Assembly (NCBI GenBank): GCA_026421245.1
Contig: JAPKDJ010000004.1
Location: 1-64,000, forward strand
Reading direction: 5' to 3'
DNA: 64,000 bases
Origin: Akkermansiaceae bacterium
GTDB lineage: Bacteria; Verrucomicrobiota; Verrucomicrobiia; Verrucomicrobiales; Akkermansiaceae
In this document: positions 10,548-19,292 of the stretch, in pieces
Layout of the letters: each line of letters starts with the position of its first letter
Numbering within the stretch: position 1 is the stretch's first letter
Notes under the pieces: generated by a model
Database searches by the model: none
Told to the model about the DNA's origin: nothing
The model's input: the letters and a program-made list of their open reading frames with translations, nothing else
Translations under genes and position numbers: made by a program

Positions 10548-12676
10548 TTGAAGTTCTCTCTCAGTTCGAAAATTCGATCTTCCGCGTCTTCGATGCGCGG
10601 GATAATCCCATCGACCTCTATCGGAAACCAACGCGGCTTGCCGGATCGGTGGTCTTTGCTGCTCGGCTGCGTCTGGCGGTTGCCATAAAGGAAGGCCCAG
10701 TTGGTCGGCCGCCAGTGACGTCGCCATAGGAAATTCTTCTTCCCGATCTGTTCACGGACAGCGTCCCAGTCGGTCGACAAGATCGGTGCCGGTTCGCCGG
10801 TGAGTTGCTCCGTGACCACCACCGCCCAACGCTCCTGACCCGCCGGCGTGAGTTGCATCCCGTCGATGGTCAATCCGCCCGCATCGAACCCGCTCAAGTC
10901 CACCGCGATCCAACCACGGCGCTCAGCGATCTCCACGATCGCCAGCGCGTAGGCCTTTATGGAGGTATTGTGCGCCGTCAAATCTGGCAGGTGCGAATTC
11001 CCCTGCGGGCGGGCGAAGGGAAATGGCGTGACCAGAACGATCTTCTCAGTGCGCGGCCGAACTTCTTCTTCGAGCAACTTTTCGTAAGCACTGATGAACT
11101 CCGGCAAGCGCTCCACACCGTCCATTGCTTCCATCTGCCCGAAAGCGACAACACCCACGGTGCTACTGATCCGATCGAGCATCTCGGCGTGGGTGCCAAA
11201 ATTGCGCGGACGCTGCTGGCGATACACCGTGTCAGCCTGCCAAGATAGGTCGCGGAAATAGACGCTCCGCTCGCCAGCCGCACGGGTGAGATACGTTTCC
11301 AGGGCGCCCGATTCGATTTGCTTCACCATGCCCGTTCCGCCGAGGAAGGCTAGGACATCTCCTTCTTCCAAAGCGAAACCCTTCGAAAATTTCGCCACCC
11401 GCGTAGTGGATCCCGCTGTGGCTGGTAGCGACCTCTCCACAACCTTGTTGAGGACGGTCAATGGTGCGCCAGGGGCAAAGCGCCACTGGTTGGCCAGCGA
11501 GATATTTCCCTCTCCCACCCGCAGCGAGAGCTCCTCCGGCTTCCCGGAGATGCCGCCCGGGAAGCCGTGATCCATCACGCGCACCGCGATGGTATTCTCG
11601 CCAGCGCGCAACACGCCTGCAGGAATCGGGTAGTTGCGGACAGTGTAGTGATGGCCGGGAATTTCGTATCCGCCGACACGTTTGCCATTCACCCAAGTCA
11701 CGTCCATGTCATCGATCTGTCCGAGGTGGACAGACGCTTTCGCCCCGGCCTGAGCGGCACTAAGTTCGACCGTCTTGCGGAACCAGACCACACCGTCGTA
11801 ACCAGTTAGTCCCGCCTTCTCGAAATGCCCCGGAAGCTTCATCGTTTTCCACGCCTTGTCATCGAAGTCCGGCTTCGCCCAAGCGTCCGCCTTTGATCCC
11901 GGGTCAGCGGCCGCGATTCGTTGCGACCAATCGATGGTGTTTTCAGTTGCCGCCACCGGCGCTTCATCGCCACGGGGCATGATCCGCGGCTTCGCGGGCT
12001 CTGCGGTCGATTGTCCCACGACCACCAGCCTCGCTTCCAATTCGGCTTCACCCAACCCGACCAGTTGCACCAGCGGATCGTGGGTTAGCGTGAGCTTCCG
12101 GTAGTGAACCGCCTGTGGTGGACCGCTGTGAATCTGCAGCGCGATGTGCCCTGATCGCTCACCTTCGGGATCCCTTACAGCGACGCAGAGCGTGCCATTG
12201 ATCGCCGTCCAGATGCGGTCGCCGACCGCCAGGATTTCGTAGCGGTTCCACCCGCCTGGCTTGACCGCTTTCGCTGCTCGGTTGTTCCAGTCAAGCTTCC
12301 CGCGCCCGTGCTCGTGGTAGAGCTTTCCCCAAACCTCAGACCCAACATCGGCCTGGTAGCCGGTCGCCTGGCCGTGATCGTTCACCTTCTTCGAGCGGAA
12401 CTGAATCCCTGCGTTGCAATTGTCCGGAGTCAACTTGACCTCGACAACCAAGTGGAAATTTTTTACCGGCACCGCCGACCAGATGAACTCATTCTTCGCA
12501 ACCGCTTTGTCAGAGTGCCCGACGATCGCCCCGTCCTCTACAGACCAAAACCCCTCGTTCCCCGACCAACCAGTCAGGTCCTCAGCATTGAAAAATAGTT
12601 CTTCAGCGTTCGACGTGCGCCCGAAAGTCACAAACAGAGCTGCCGATATCGCAGCGGTGATCATATTCTTGTTCAT
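10544..12676 (-). CDS. Secreted DUF1080 + galactose-binding-like + SGNH-fold protein
   Basis: This three-domain secreted protein has about 710 aa. The ATG at 12676 gives a signal peptide ending near FGRTSNA; a GTG at 12697 would add seven residues. Residues ~25-205 are a DUF1080 (3-keto-disaccharide hydrolase type) jelly roll, with GNEGFWSVEDGAIVG and NCNAGIQFRS. Residues ~255-385 resemble the sugar-binding insert of sialate O-acetylesterases (GYDGVVWFRKTVEL, DDMDVTWVNGKRVGG). Residues ~420-650 look like an SGNH/GDSL hydrolase domain. In that domain the block I serine position reads GGTGM instead of GDS, and block V reads DGMQL instead of DxxH. The canonical Ser and His therefore appear replaced, and this domain may be non-catalytic. 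The stop overlaps the start of the next gene (ATGA), implying coupling. Confidence 0.8.
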   Translation of the reverse strand: MNKNMITAAISAALFVTFGRTSNAEELFFNAEDLTGWSGNEGFWSVEDGAIVGHSDKAVAKNEFIWSAVPVKNFHLVVEVKLTPDNCNAGIQFRSKKVNDHGQATGYQADVGSEVWGKLYHEHGRGKLDWNNRAAKAVKPGGWNRYEILAVGDRIWTAINGTLCVAVRDPEGERSGHIALQIHSGPPQAVHYRKLTLTHDPLVQLVGLGEAELEARLVVVGQSTAEPAKPRIMPRGDEAPVAATENTIDWSQRIAAADPGSKADAWAKPDFDDKAWKTMKLPGHFEKAGLTGYDGVVWFRKTVELSAAQAGAKASVHLGQIDDMDVTWVNGKRVGGYEIPGHHYTVRNYPIPAGVLRAGENTIAVRVMDHGFPGGISGKPEELSLRVGEGNISLANQWRFAPGAPLTVLNKVVERSLPATAGSTTRVAKFSKGFALEEGDVLAFLGGTGMVKQIESGALETYLTRAAGERSVYFRDLSWQADTVYRQQRPRNFGTHAEMLDRISSTVGVVAFGQMEAMDGVERLPEFISAYEKLLEEEVRPRTEKIVLVTPFPFARPQGNSHLPDLTAHNTSIKAYALAIVEIAERRGWIAVDLSGFDAGGLTIDGMQLTPAGQERWAVVVTEQLTGEPAPILSTDWDAVREQIGKKNFLWRRHWRPTNWAFLYGNRQTQPSSKDHRSGKPRWFPIEVDGIIPRIEDAEDRIFELRENFK

Positions 12677-12697
12677 TTTACCAGTGCCTATCGACAC

Positions 12698-13081
12698 ATC
12701 AAGATTGTGCTCAGAGTCACTGCCAGGAATTTTCTTTTAGGGTGGAGCGCTTGAGGGCACCGTCTAAAGGATCGGAGAGGGGCAGAGACGGTAGTTTGGC
12801 GTGGCGGTAGTGGGGGTTTCGACTCCTTCTTTGCCAAGAGCATAAATTTCCCGACCGCATTTCCAAGATCTTTTTTGGCAGCGGTTTTGTTTTTCGGCGG
12901 GTCAGGTGACTCCCTGTCAGATGTCATCAAGGACCAGAGTGCAGCCGTCGCCGAGGGGGATTTCCACGGGGGGCCAGACCGGGCTTTGGTCTCTGGGTGA
13001 GGGACTACCGCACGCTGAACCGGAAGAGGTTAGACTCGGATGGAATGTGGAAGTGGCTGTTCGGCTAGGTGAGCAAGTAAA
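12698..13081. other. Intergenic region with repeat copy B and a possible gene scar
   Basis: Apart from the repeat at 12719-12757 there is no supported gene. A plus-strand frame ending at the TAG 13066-13068 reads LWVRDYRTLNRKRLDSDGMW followed by KWLFG. It looks protein-like but has no start or upstream domain, so it may be the tail of a lost gene. This rests on composition only. Confidence 0.35.
12719..12757 (-). repeat. Dispersed ~40-bp repeat, copy B
   Basis: On the minus strand it reads CCTCAAGCGCTCCACC, then TAAAAGAAAATTCCTGGCAG. It is the closest match to copy A, collinear over about 38 bp, and ends about 43 bp before the ATG of the DUF1080 gene. Its place directly upstream of a gene, oriented toward it, recurs in copy D. 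Confidence 0.6.
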
Positions 13082-13957
13082 CTAAGCTTTGCCGATCATC
13101 AGCTGGTCGATCAACTTGCTGGTATCCTCGAGCGACTTGTCGCGACCCTCACGGGTCGCCCAGCCGTAGAAGCCGGTCTCTTTGAGTGCGACACGCACCT
13201 TGTCCCAATCGACATCGCCCTCGCCGAGCCGGCAGAAGCCGTTCTTCTTTCCCCAGTCTTTGATGTCGAGCTTCACGGTGCGTTTCCCGAGCGTGCGGAT
13301 CCACTCCTCGGCCGGCGCAAACTTCTGCATGTTGCCGATATCGAAATACGCGCCGACCCACGGGCTATTGAACTCGTCGATGTAGTCGCGGAACTTTTCC
13401 GGGCTCTCACAGAAGCCGTTCCAGACCGTCTCAATCAGGACGCGCACGCCGAGCTTGGCGGCCATCGGAATGACGAGGCGGATCTGTTCGATCGAGCGGT
13501 TCCAAACATCCTCGTGAGTCTCGTTGGCACCGTTCACTTTGCCGGGCACGAGCAGGACGGACGAGCCACCGAGGCGGTGGGCACTGACCAGATGGTGCTC
13601 GAGATTCTTGCGACCCTTTTCGCGCACGGCGGCATCCGGATCGCTCAAGCGGACGCCCCAGTGGCCACCGTTGACGAGTCCGTGAACGCGAATGCCGGTC
13701 TTTTCGGCGGCGGCGCGGTAGGCTTCCGATTTCGCGGGGTTCCCGCTTTCGACCCCGTCGAAGCCGAGAGATCTAAGCCGTCCGAAGAAGGCCTCTGGAG
13801 TTTCACCGCCCTTCTGGCCACCCTTCAGAGCTTTGAAAATGCGTCCTTCAAGCTTGGGTCCGGTCGTCTTCTCATCTGCAGCGAGGGAAGAGTTTGCGAG
13901 AGCCAAGCCGGTGCCGAGGGTGGCACCCTGTTTCAAAAAGTTGCGTCGAGTTTTCAT
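13082..13957 (-). CDS. Sugar phosphate isomerase/epimerase-like TIM barrel, exported
   Basis: This 291-aa protein belongs to the xylose-isomerase-like (AP endonuclease 2) TIM-barrel superfamily. The N-terminus is a Tat-like leader, TRRNFLKQGATLGTGLALA, with predicted cleavage after residue ~27, so it probably acts in the periplasm. Barrel landmarks with likely metal ligands are LIETVWNG (Glu), GAYFDIGNM (Asp) and KLDIKDWGKKNG. The ending GDVDWDKVRVALKETGFYGW is typical of this family. Substrate and reaction cannot be read from sequence. Related PVC proteins cluster with heme propeller proteins, as here. It stands alone, 120 bp from the next gene upstream. Confidence 0.8.
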   Translation of the reverse strand: MKTRRNFLKQGATLGTGLALANSSLAADEKTTGPKLEGRIFKALKGGQKGGETPEAFFGRLRSLGFDGVESGNPAKSEAYRAAAEKTGIRVHGLVNGGHWGVRLSDPDAAVREKGRKNLEHHLVSAHRLGGSSVLLVPGKVNGANETHEDVWNRSIEQIRLVIPMAAKLGVRVLIETVWNGFCESPEKFRDYIDEFNSPWVGAYFDIGNMQKFAPAEEWIRTLGKRTVKLDIKDWGKKNGFCRLGEGDVDWDKVRVALKETGFYGWATREGRDKSLEDTSKLIDQLMIGKA

Positions 13958-14011
13958 AGATGAACAAATTCTAGCGCCTCAGCATTGGATAACGAGACGA
14001 AAACCGAGGAG

Positions 14012-14036
14012 TGCCTAGGGATTTTGCACCTAGGCA
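14012..14036. repeat. Perfect 8-bp inverted repeat (hairpin) between two minus-strand genes
   Basis: TGCCTAGG and CCTAGGCA are separated by 9 bp, between the TIM-barrel gene (start 13957) and the propeller gene (stop 14078). No T-run follows on either strand, so it is not a classic intrinsic terminator. It could be a protein-binding site or an RNA hairpin between two transcripts. Confidence 0.5.
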
Positions 14037-14077
14037 ATACTGCCGCAAACAAAAAGGGAAAGCTAGAGCGTCCCCAC

Positions 14078-15574
14078 TCATTTGGGAATGCAATTCAAAG
14101 TGTAGTAGGCGTTTGGGAATTCCAGCTCAGCGCCGGATGCAGACTTAATGCCGGACGTCCGAAGCTCATGAACAAACAGAGCGCGCATTTCTTTCACACG
14201 GAAGCGGACCGTCTTGCCATCATCAGCCACGACAATGCCGCTCACACCATGTTGTTTCGTCAGGATCTCGGCACCTCCGTAGGCGGAAGAGTATTCGTAG
14301 GTGTAACTGCTCATCGCGAAGGCCGCGTCGCTCAGAGTTTTCACATCAATCGGTGCCGTGAAGAGTAATTCAAAACCATCCGATTTTGCTCTCATTTCTT
14401 GAATCGCAAAAGGAGTAGAACCGGAATATGCAAGACGCTGAAGACCATAGGATCGATTCCCAAGAGAGGACCAACCGCGATTGGTCATCCCGACGAAAAG
14501 TTGCCCTTCAGGAGAAAAGCACAAGCGAATCACCGCCGCCGGAAATCCTTCCATAAAGGGAAAACAAGCACCCTGATACTCACCGTCCACTTTTTCGAGA
14601 AAGACTCGGTTGATCGCGGAGTTCGTAAACTCACCCACGAGCAACTGCCCATCAAAGGGCCCGAACCTGCCGTCCTGATCAATCAGCTCAATATCCGTCG
14701 CGCTCCTTCCCATCTTGTTATAGGGCAACCAGACGGCAGGGGGCACAAATTCAGCGACACTGGCCAGTGCCTCTGGATACGGGATGTTTGCCTTCGGGAA
14801 GGAGGCCATTTCAAATGGAGCCCCTGGCATCTTGAGACTTTCTACAGACTCTTGATTGCCATAAAAAACGCCTGGCCGCAGATGATAAATCGGAGTTGCG
14901 GGAATCCACGTCCCTTGCTGATCGGAGAAAAACATATCGCCGGCAAGATTGCGCCCCATCCCGGAAGGAGAACGCATACCCAGCGATTTGGGCTGAAATG
15001 TGCCATCCGACCCGATGGTGCCTCCCCATCCGCGCCACCCGATTCGATTATCGGTGAGAGCCCCCATGCCAAGATTCAAGGTCACCCATAGATTATCCGC
15101 GCCATCACGCTCCGGTCCATAAGCATAGGCGTGGTAATTCCCGGAAACATTCCACCCATCGCATTCCGTTAAGAAGGCATCGGCAGTGCCGTCTCCGTTG
15201 GTGTCCTTCAAGCGGGTGATCTCTCCCCGCTGCGATACTAAGAGATCGCCTCCATCTACCGTCAGCCCGAGTGGTTCGTGCAGCCCCGAAGCAAACTTTC
15301 GATAAGTAATCTTCTCTTTGTCGGGAGAAAGGGGACTGTCGATGAGCCAGATTTCACCTTTGCGAATTGCCACCGCGAGCGATTCTTTGAACCACGCCAT
15401 TCCGCTCACTTCCATCGTAATGCCGTCACCGGGTTGCCATTCCTTGGACCGCGAATCGCTCGGCGAACTGGCCGACATTAACTCGAACACTTCATAGGCC
15501 GGCTTGCCCTCTTCCGCTGATGCGGAAACAGCGATTGCCGCGATCGTTCCCCAGATTGCTCTTAGAATTTTCAT
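14078..15574 (-). CDS. Secreted beta-propeller protein (glucose/sorbosone dehydrogenase-like, DUF7133-like)
   Basis: This 498-aa protein has a signal peptide (MKILRAIWGTIAAIAVSASA). Its repeated blades include GITMEVSGMAWFKESLAVAI, KDTNGDGTADAFL (a calcium-binding-like loop) and AGDMFFSDQQGTWIPATPIY. These match the propeller of PQQ-type sugar dehydrogenase-like proteins common in PVC bacteria. A C-terminal beta-sandwich (~residues 385-498) follows. Unlike the protein at 7569-10547 it has no CxxCH. Its ATG overlaps the stop of the five-heme cytochrome gene (ATGA). The natural reading is that the propeller oxidises a substrate and passes electrons to that partner. Cofactor and substrate are not determinable here. 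Confidence 0.8.
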   Translation of the reverse strand: MKILRAIWGTIAAIAVSASAEEGKPAYEVFELMSASSPSDSRSKEWQPGDGITMEVSGMAWFKESLAVAIRKGEIWLIDSPLSPDKEKITYRKFASGLHEPLGLTVDGGDLLVSQRGEITRLKDTNGDGTADAFLTECDGWNVSGNYHAYAYGPERDGADNLWVTLNLGMGALTDNRIGWRGWGGTIGSDGTFQPKSLGMRSPSGMGRNLAGDMFFSDQQGTWIPATPIYHLRPGVFYGNQESVESLKMPGAPFEMASFPKANIPYPEALASVAEFVPPAVWLPYNKMGRSATDIELIDQDGRFGPFDGQLLVGEFTNSAINRVFLEKVDGEYQGACFPFMEGFPAAVIRLCFSPEGQLFVGMTNRGWSSLGNRSYGLQRLAYSGSTPFAIQEMRAKSDGFELLFTAPIDVKTLSDAAFAMSSYTYEYSSAYGGAEILTKQHGVSGIVVADDGKTVRFRVKEMRALFVHELRTSGIKSASGAELEFPNAYYTLNCIPK

Positions 15575-17751
15575 TTCCAGGAATAGGTGTAAGTCAGGAT
15601 GTTTTCTCCAGACGCTTCTGATTTTAAAACGTCTTTGGGATGTGTGAGTTTCGGAGGATCGCCTTCAACCCAACGCACTTCCCGAATGAGTTGGCCCTCG
15701 GTCACTGAGAACCGTTCCCTTAATTCGCGGCCACCACGATTGACAATGAAGGTCGGATTCCCACTCTCATCCAACTCATAGCCACGAAAGCGACCTTTGA
15801 TCACAGGTTTCGGAACTTCGTAAACCTCATCTCCCAGAGGTTCTCCGAAAGGTGCGGCGCGGGTGAACCAGGTATCGTAAGCGTCGAAGAAACGGCCCCG
15901 CCACACCATTGAGAGGAAACCACTGTCGCCATCGAAAGCGAGATGCACCTCCCCCGGAAATCCCACCAGAATGGCCTTGGTTCCTGTTTTTTTCAAAAAA
16001 GTTCGTTGAATGATCGGACGATCCCGGGGGAGTAACTCGAACTGTCCACCGCTTCGATTCACAAAGCCCTCAGGAACGCCTTCGCCGTTCTTGATGAAAT
16101 TCCAAATTGCACCCATCTGACGCTCCGAGTCGCCATCCAGGACATCTTTGACACTTGAGTGTCCACCCGGCCAAAGGGGAGGCATTAAAGTTCCGGGACG
16201 GTATTCAGCCGGATTGAGGAGATAACTCCGAAACCACGAAGGCTGTAGGCGTTCATTCAAGAAACTGAGATCAAGAGCAGGAATCCCGAGCGACTTTTGA
16301 TCGCCCCAGTTGTGGCAGGTAATGCAATTCACTCCGCCGTTGATTCCGAGCAATTTCCGACCTGCCTCCAGATCATCGGGTCGATTGACAAGAGGCCTTA
16401 CGCCTTCCTCCTTATCAATCTTAGCAAACCAATCGGCGAAGGTCGAAGCGTGAGCAGCATAGGCCGGCATCTGCGTTTTGAGATAGGGTCTCACCCGTTT
16501 TTCAGGCTCTCCCGAGAGAACCCCTTCTAACCAGTCACGCTTCAACTTGTGACCGATTCCAGTGAGAGGCGGAGGCAGACGTCCGGCATCTCCCAACGCT
16601 TCATTCCCGATGAAAAATCGATTGGTATCATGGGTAGGCCCGCCAACACCATGACGGTCATGACAGGCATAGCAGTTCATTGCAGTGAGTGTCAGATGTC
16701 CCTCCTTATCCTCGATTTTATCTTTTTTTTCCAAAAACAGAATCAGAGATTCCCGTTGTGACTTTGTCAGGTTGTAATGAGGAAGTCCCTCCTGAGGCTC
16801 GGTCGAAAGGCACTGCGTTAGGCCAGCACTTTTAAGCGGAATGATATCGAACGGCATTACTTCGGGGATACTATGACAGGCCGCGCAGTTCATTTTTTGA
16901 ACCAATGCTTTTCCCCGTGCCACTAATTTTTCGCCGACTTTTGGCCACTCTTTGACCGAACTCGCCTCCCTAGGATCAGAGGCCTGAAAATCCATTAGGT
17001 GCGAAGCCACATCCATCGCCTCCTGTTTGTTGAGTTGGATGTGAGGCATCCGCCCGTCGACCCGGTATTTGGATGGGTCTGTTAAAAAAAAACTCAAGGC
17101 CTCAAGGCTCGTCTTGGCATTGAGATCAGGATGAGAGATTGCGAGAGCTGTATCAAAACTGGTGCCGTTTGCATGAGGTGATTTAAAATCAGCCGTCGGA
17201 GCATGGCAGGCCACACACCCTTTCTCATGATAGAGCGCACTCCCTCGCTCAGCATTGGCATGGCGTTCCTTCCTGAACTTGATCCCTTTTCCTCGCTTCC
17301 CAAGAAAGGCAACCACCGCCTCGATCTCGCCGTCTTTGAAACCATGCAACATTGAAGGCATCGTTGAGCCCTTTCGACCTGATTCAGACTTGCGGAGAAA
17401 CTTCACAAGCCAGTCACGCTCGATCCGTTGATTCAGGTCGACAAGATTCGGGCCCTTGCGCGAAATTTTCACCGGCGAGCCACCGTGACAATTCGCACAA
17501 GCGAGTTCCGAAAACAATACAGCACCACCCTCCTCAGTAGGCTTGTCAGAATGAAAACGCTCATATCCGACCACGTGAGGCTGCGCGCGAACCGCGGAAG
17601 TGAAAATAACACCATCGAGAACGACAGCTCCTATCGTGGCCCTAAAAGGGAGGCAGAAAGGCCGAGACAACTTCAGAAAAGAAGCCCAAACGAAACCGGC
17701 TGAACTCAAAGGGCTGGGGCCTATTTTTTGATCTGATCGTTTCAATTCCAT
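15571..17751 (-). CDS. Exported multiheme c-type cytochrome, five CxxCH sites
   Basis: This protein has about 726 aa when started at the ATG at 17751, 14 bp past the upstream stop. The longer frame to 17889 would overlap the neighbour by 125 bp and is unlikely. A hydrophobic segment at ~40-55 (ATIGAVVLDGVIFTSAVRA) is the export signal, though it begins unusually far from the start. Heme sites are CANCH (~85), CVACH (~179), CAACH (~289), CYACH (~360) and CITCH (~476). They form tandem cytochrome c domains, each with later Met-containing segments such as MPSMLHGF and MPAYAAH. The C-terminal ~200 residues are a beta-rich domain without heme. It sits in an operon downstream of the TIM-barrel gene and is coupled to the propeller gene. 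It probably acts as a periplasmic electron acceptor. Confidence 0.85.
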   Translation of the reverse strand: MELKRSDQKIGPSPLSSAGFVWASFLKLSRPFCLPFRATIGAVVLDGVIFTSAVRAQPHVVGYERFHSDKPTEEGGAVLFSELACANCHGGSPVKISRKGPNLVDLNQRIERDWLVKFLRKSESGRKGSTMPSMLHGFKDGEIEAVVAFLGKRGKGIKFRKERHANAERGSALYHEKGCVACHAPTADFKSPHANGTSFDTALAISHPDLNAKTSLEALSFFLTDPSKYRVDGRMPHIQLNKQEAMDVASHLMDFQASDPREASSVKEWPKVGEKLVARGKALVQKMNCAACHSIPEVMPFDIIPLKSAGLTQCLSTEPQEGLPHYNLTKSQRESLILFLEKKDKIEDKEGHLTLTAMNCYACHDRHGVGGPTHDTNRFFIGNEALGDAGRLPPPLTGIGHKLKRDWLEGVLSGEPEKRVRPYLKTQMPAYAAHASTFADWFAKIDKEEGVRPLVNRPDDLEAGRKLLGINGGVNCITCHNWGDQKSLGIPALDLSFLNERLQPSWFRSYLLNPAEYRPGTLMPPLWPGGHSSVKDVLDGDSERQMGAIWNFIKNGEGVPEGFVNRSGGQFELLPRDRPIIQRTFLKKTGTKAILVGFPGEVHLAFDGDSGFLSMVWRGRFFDAYDTWFTRAAPFGEPLGDEVYEVPKPVIKGRFRGYELDESGNPTFIVNRGGRELRERFSVTEGQLIREVRWVEGDPPKLTHPKDVLKSEASGENILTYTYSWK

Positions 17752-17764
17752 CGTGACAAAATAA

Positions 17765-18673
17765 TTACGAAAGCAACTTAGTGAGATACTCACGCGACTT
17801 GTTGATGACCCCGGAAATTTTCGCCGGACTACCGAGCACGGGAACACCACGTGGAACCGGATGCATGAAAATCTCGGAGAGCCCGCCATACTTGACCTCC
17901 TTCAAGGCAGCAATAATCGGCGCGTAGTCCAAAGATCCGAATCCCGGCATTTGCTTCAATTCCTCTTCTTTGGACATCTTCGTTTGAGATGACGGGTGAT
18001 GTTCCTGAAAATAGAAGAACGGAAGATTCTCTTTTCCGCAGTCACGAATCAATTGGGGAATATCGTCCACCGTCTCGTAGAGATGGTGCGGTGCAAAAGC
18101 GATCCCAACGTTTTTCGAGGGGTTCAGCTCAACGAAATAGCGAATTGAATCCGGTGAAGAAAGCATCGCCTTCTTGTGATTCTCAATCGCAATGGTCACG
18201 CCAAGCGACTCAGCTAATTCATAGTGCGGCTTCAGCTTTTCGAAGAATGCCTGAACCTGCTTCTTAGCCTCCGGACCTACGGGATCCTTTCCCCCCATAC
18301 TCCCGGAACCACAAACCGTCATCCGGCCGCCATTCTTTTTGACCCAACGCATTTCATCGTCCTGTTGAAATGGCCCGAGCGGGTAGCAGGTTGAAACAGT
18401 CATTTTTGTGTCGTGTTTCTCGAGAAGCGACTGAAAAGCATCGTCACCCATTTTGATGATTTGCTCGCGATGCGTGGCGTGAATTTTTCGCCAAATATCA
18501 ACGGATCCACAGCCGACTTTTACGGCCTCAGCGAGAACACTCTCGAGCGGCAGATCTCCAAACATCGCCGAAGAGAGAACATAGTTGAGTTGAAATTTTC
18601 CGTCCGCTGCTGAGAGCAACGAAGGAGTCACGAGTGAGGCGCTAAATAATTGGCAGACTTTACGGCGGTCCAT
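17765..18673 (-). CDS. Sugar phosphate isomerase/epimerase-like TIM barrel, exported
   Basis: This 302-aa xylose-isomerase-like TIM barrel has a leader, MDRRKVCQLFSASLVTPSLL, ending near AADG. Landmarks are GCGSVDIWRKIH, VTIAIENHKKAM (likely metal-ligand Glu) and VGIAFAPHHLYE. It is distinct from the paralogue at 13082-13957: low similarity and different loops. It is the first intact gene of a minus-strand operon with the five-heme cytochrome (13-bp gap) and the propeller protein. A role in processing a sugar or cyclitol together with that redox pair is likely but not shown. Confidence 0.78.
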   Translation of the reverse strand: MDRRKVCQLFSASLVTPSLLSAADGKFQLNYVLSSAMFGDLPLESVLAEAVKVGCGSVDIWRKIHATHREQIIKMGDDAFQSLLEKHDTKMTVSTCYPLGPFQQDDEMRWVKKNGGRMTVCGSGSMGGKDPVGPEAKKQVQAFFEKLKPHYELAESLGVTIAIENHKKAMLSSPDSIRYFVELNPSKNVGIAFAPHHLYETVDDIPQLIRDCGKENLPFFYFQEHHPSSQTKMSKEEELKQMPGFGSLDYAPIIAALKEVKYGGLSEIFMHPVPRGVPVLGSPAKISGVINKSREYLTKLLS

Positions 18674-18700
18674 AATAACAGGGCTTGGTCAGGATTAAAA

Positions 18701-19277
18701 TTAGATGTGTGCGGCAGATTCTTCCAGCATTTTGATCCACGCGCCTAAGGAGTGCCCGGTGTCATGGAAAGTTCTTCCTGAGAAAAGATTACCGTCAACA
18801 CCGCAGGGTTCGTTCACATAGATCCCACCGAAAAAAATCAGATCGAACTGGCATTTCGCAACCGTTGCCATGCGACGGCCTTTGAAACGATCCGCCCGTG
18901 CCGGAATCTTCACACCATGACATACGCTAGCAATTGGCTTGTCATTATCGAAAAACCACGGCGTCAGTTTAATGAGGTCTTCATCCTCGCGGAATATATT
19001 CCGGAGCTCTGCCACCGGAGAAAAGGATTCCCAGATAGTCCTCCGGATTCACTTCAGAAAAGGTAAGATCCGCCTGTAATTGATAGCCTTCCCTCTCTTT
19101 CGTGAGTGTCCACCCGGGGCGAACCTCGTGCATCACCATCTGGTGGAGGCGTTTTTCAGGAGCGATTACAACCGGCTGTATTTTCGCCTCCTCTAGCCGG
19201 CAGAATGGGTAAAGCGTATCAACCGCCTCAGTCGTGTCCCCAATTACGATAAGTGCTTTCTCAATATGGTCTGACAT
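18701..19277 (-). pseudogene. DJ-1/PfpI family protein interrupted by a frameshift
   Basis: Two overlapping frames together make one DJ-1/PfpI (class I glutamine-amidotransferase-like) protein of ~190 aa, the usual family length. The first frame (ATG 19277) gives the N-terminal half, with KALIVIGDTTEAVDTLYPF and ILFSGGRAPEYI, then stops at 18981. The second frame continues with EDEDLIKLTPWFF and ASVCHGVKIPARADRFKGRR, which holds the nucleophile-elbow Cys (SVCHG). The junction is at 18991-18992, where a single extra base in the run (GG on the plus strand) breaks the frame. Deleting one base restores EYI-REDEDLIK exactly as in the family. Either the gene is recently dead or this is a sequencing error. 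Confidence 0.8.
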
Positions 19278-19292
19278 GCTCGCGCATCTCAT

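Noticed and set aside
17752-17889. N-terminal extension of the five-heme cytochrome
   Set aside because: It would overlap the preceding gene by 125 bp; the ATG at 17751 is 14 bp after that gene's stop and is preferred.
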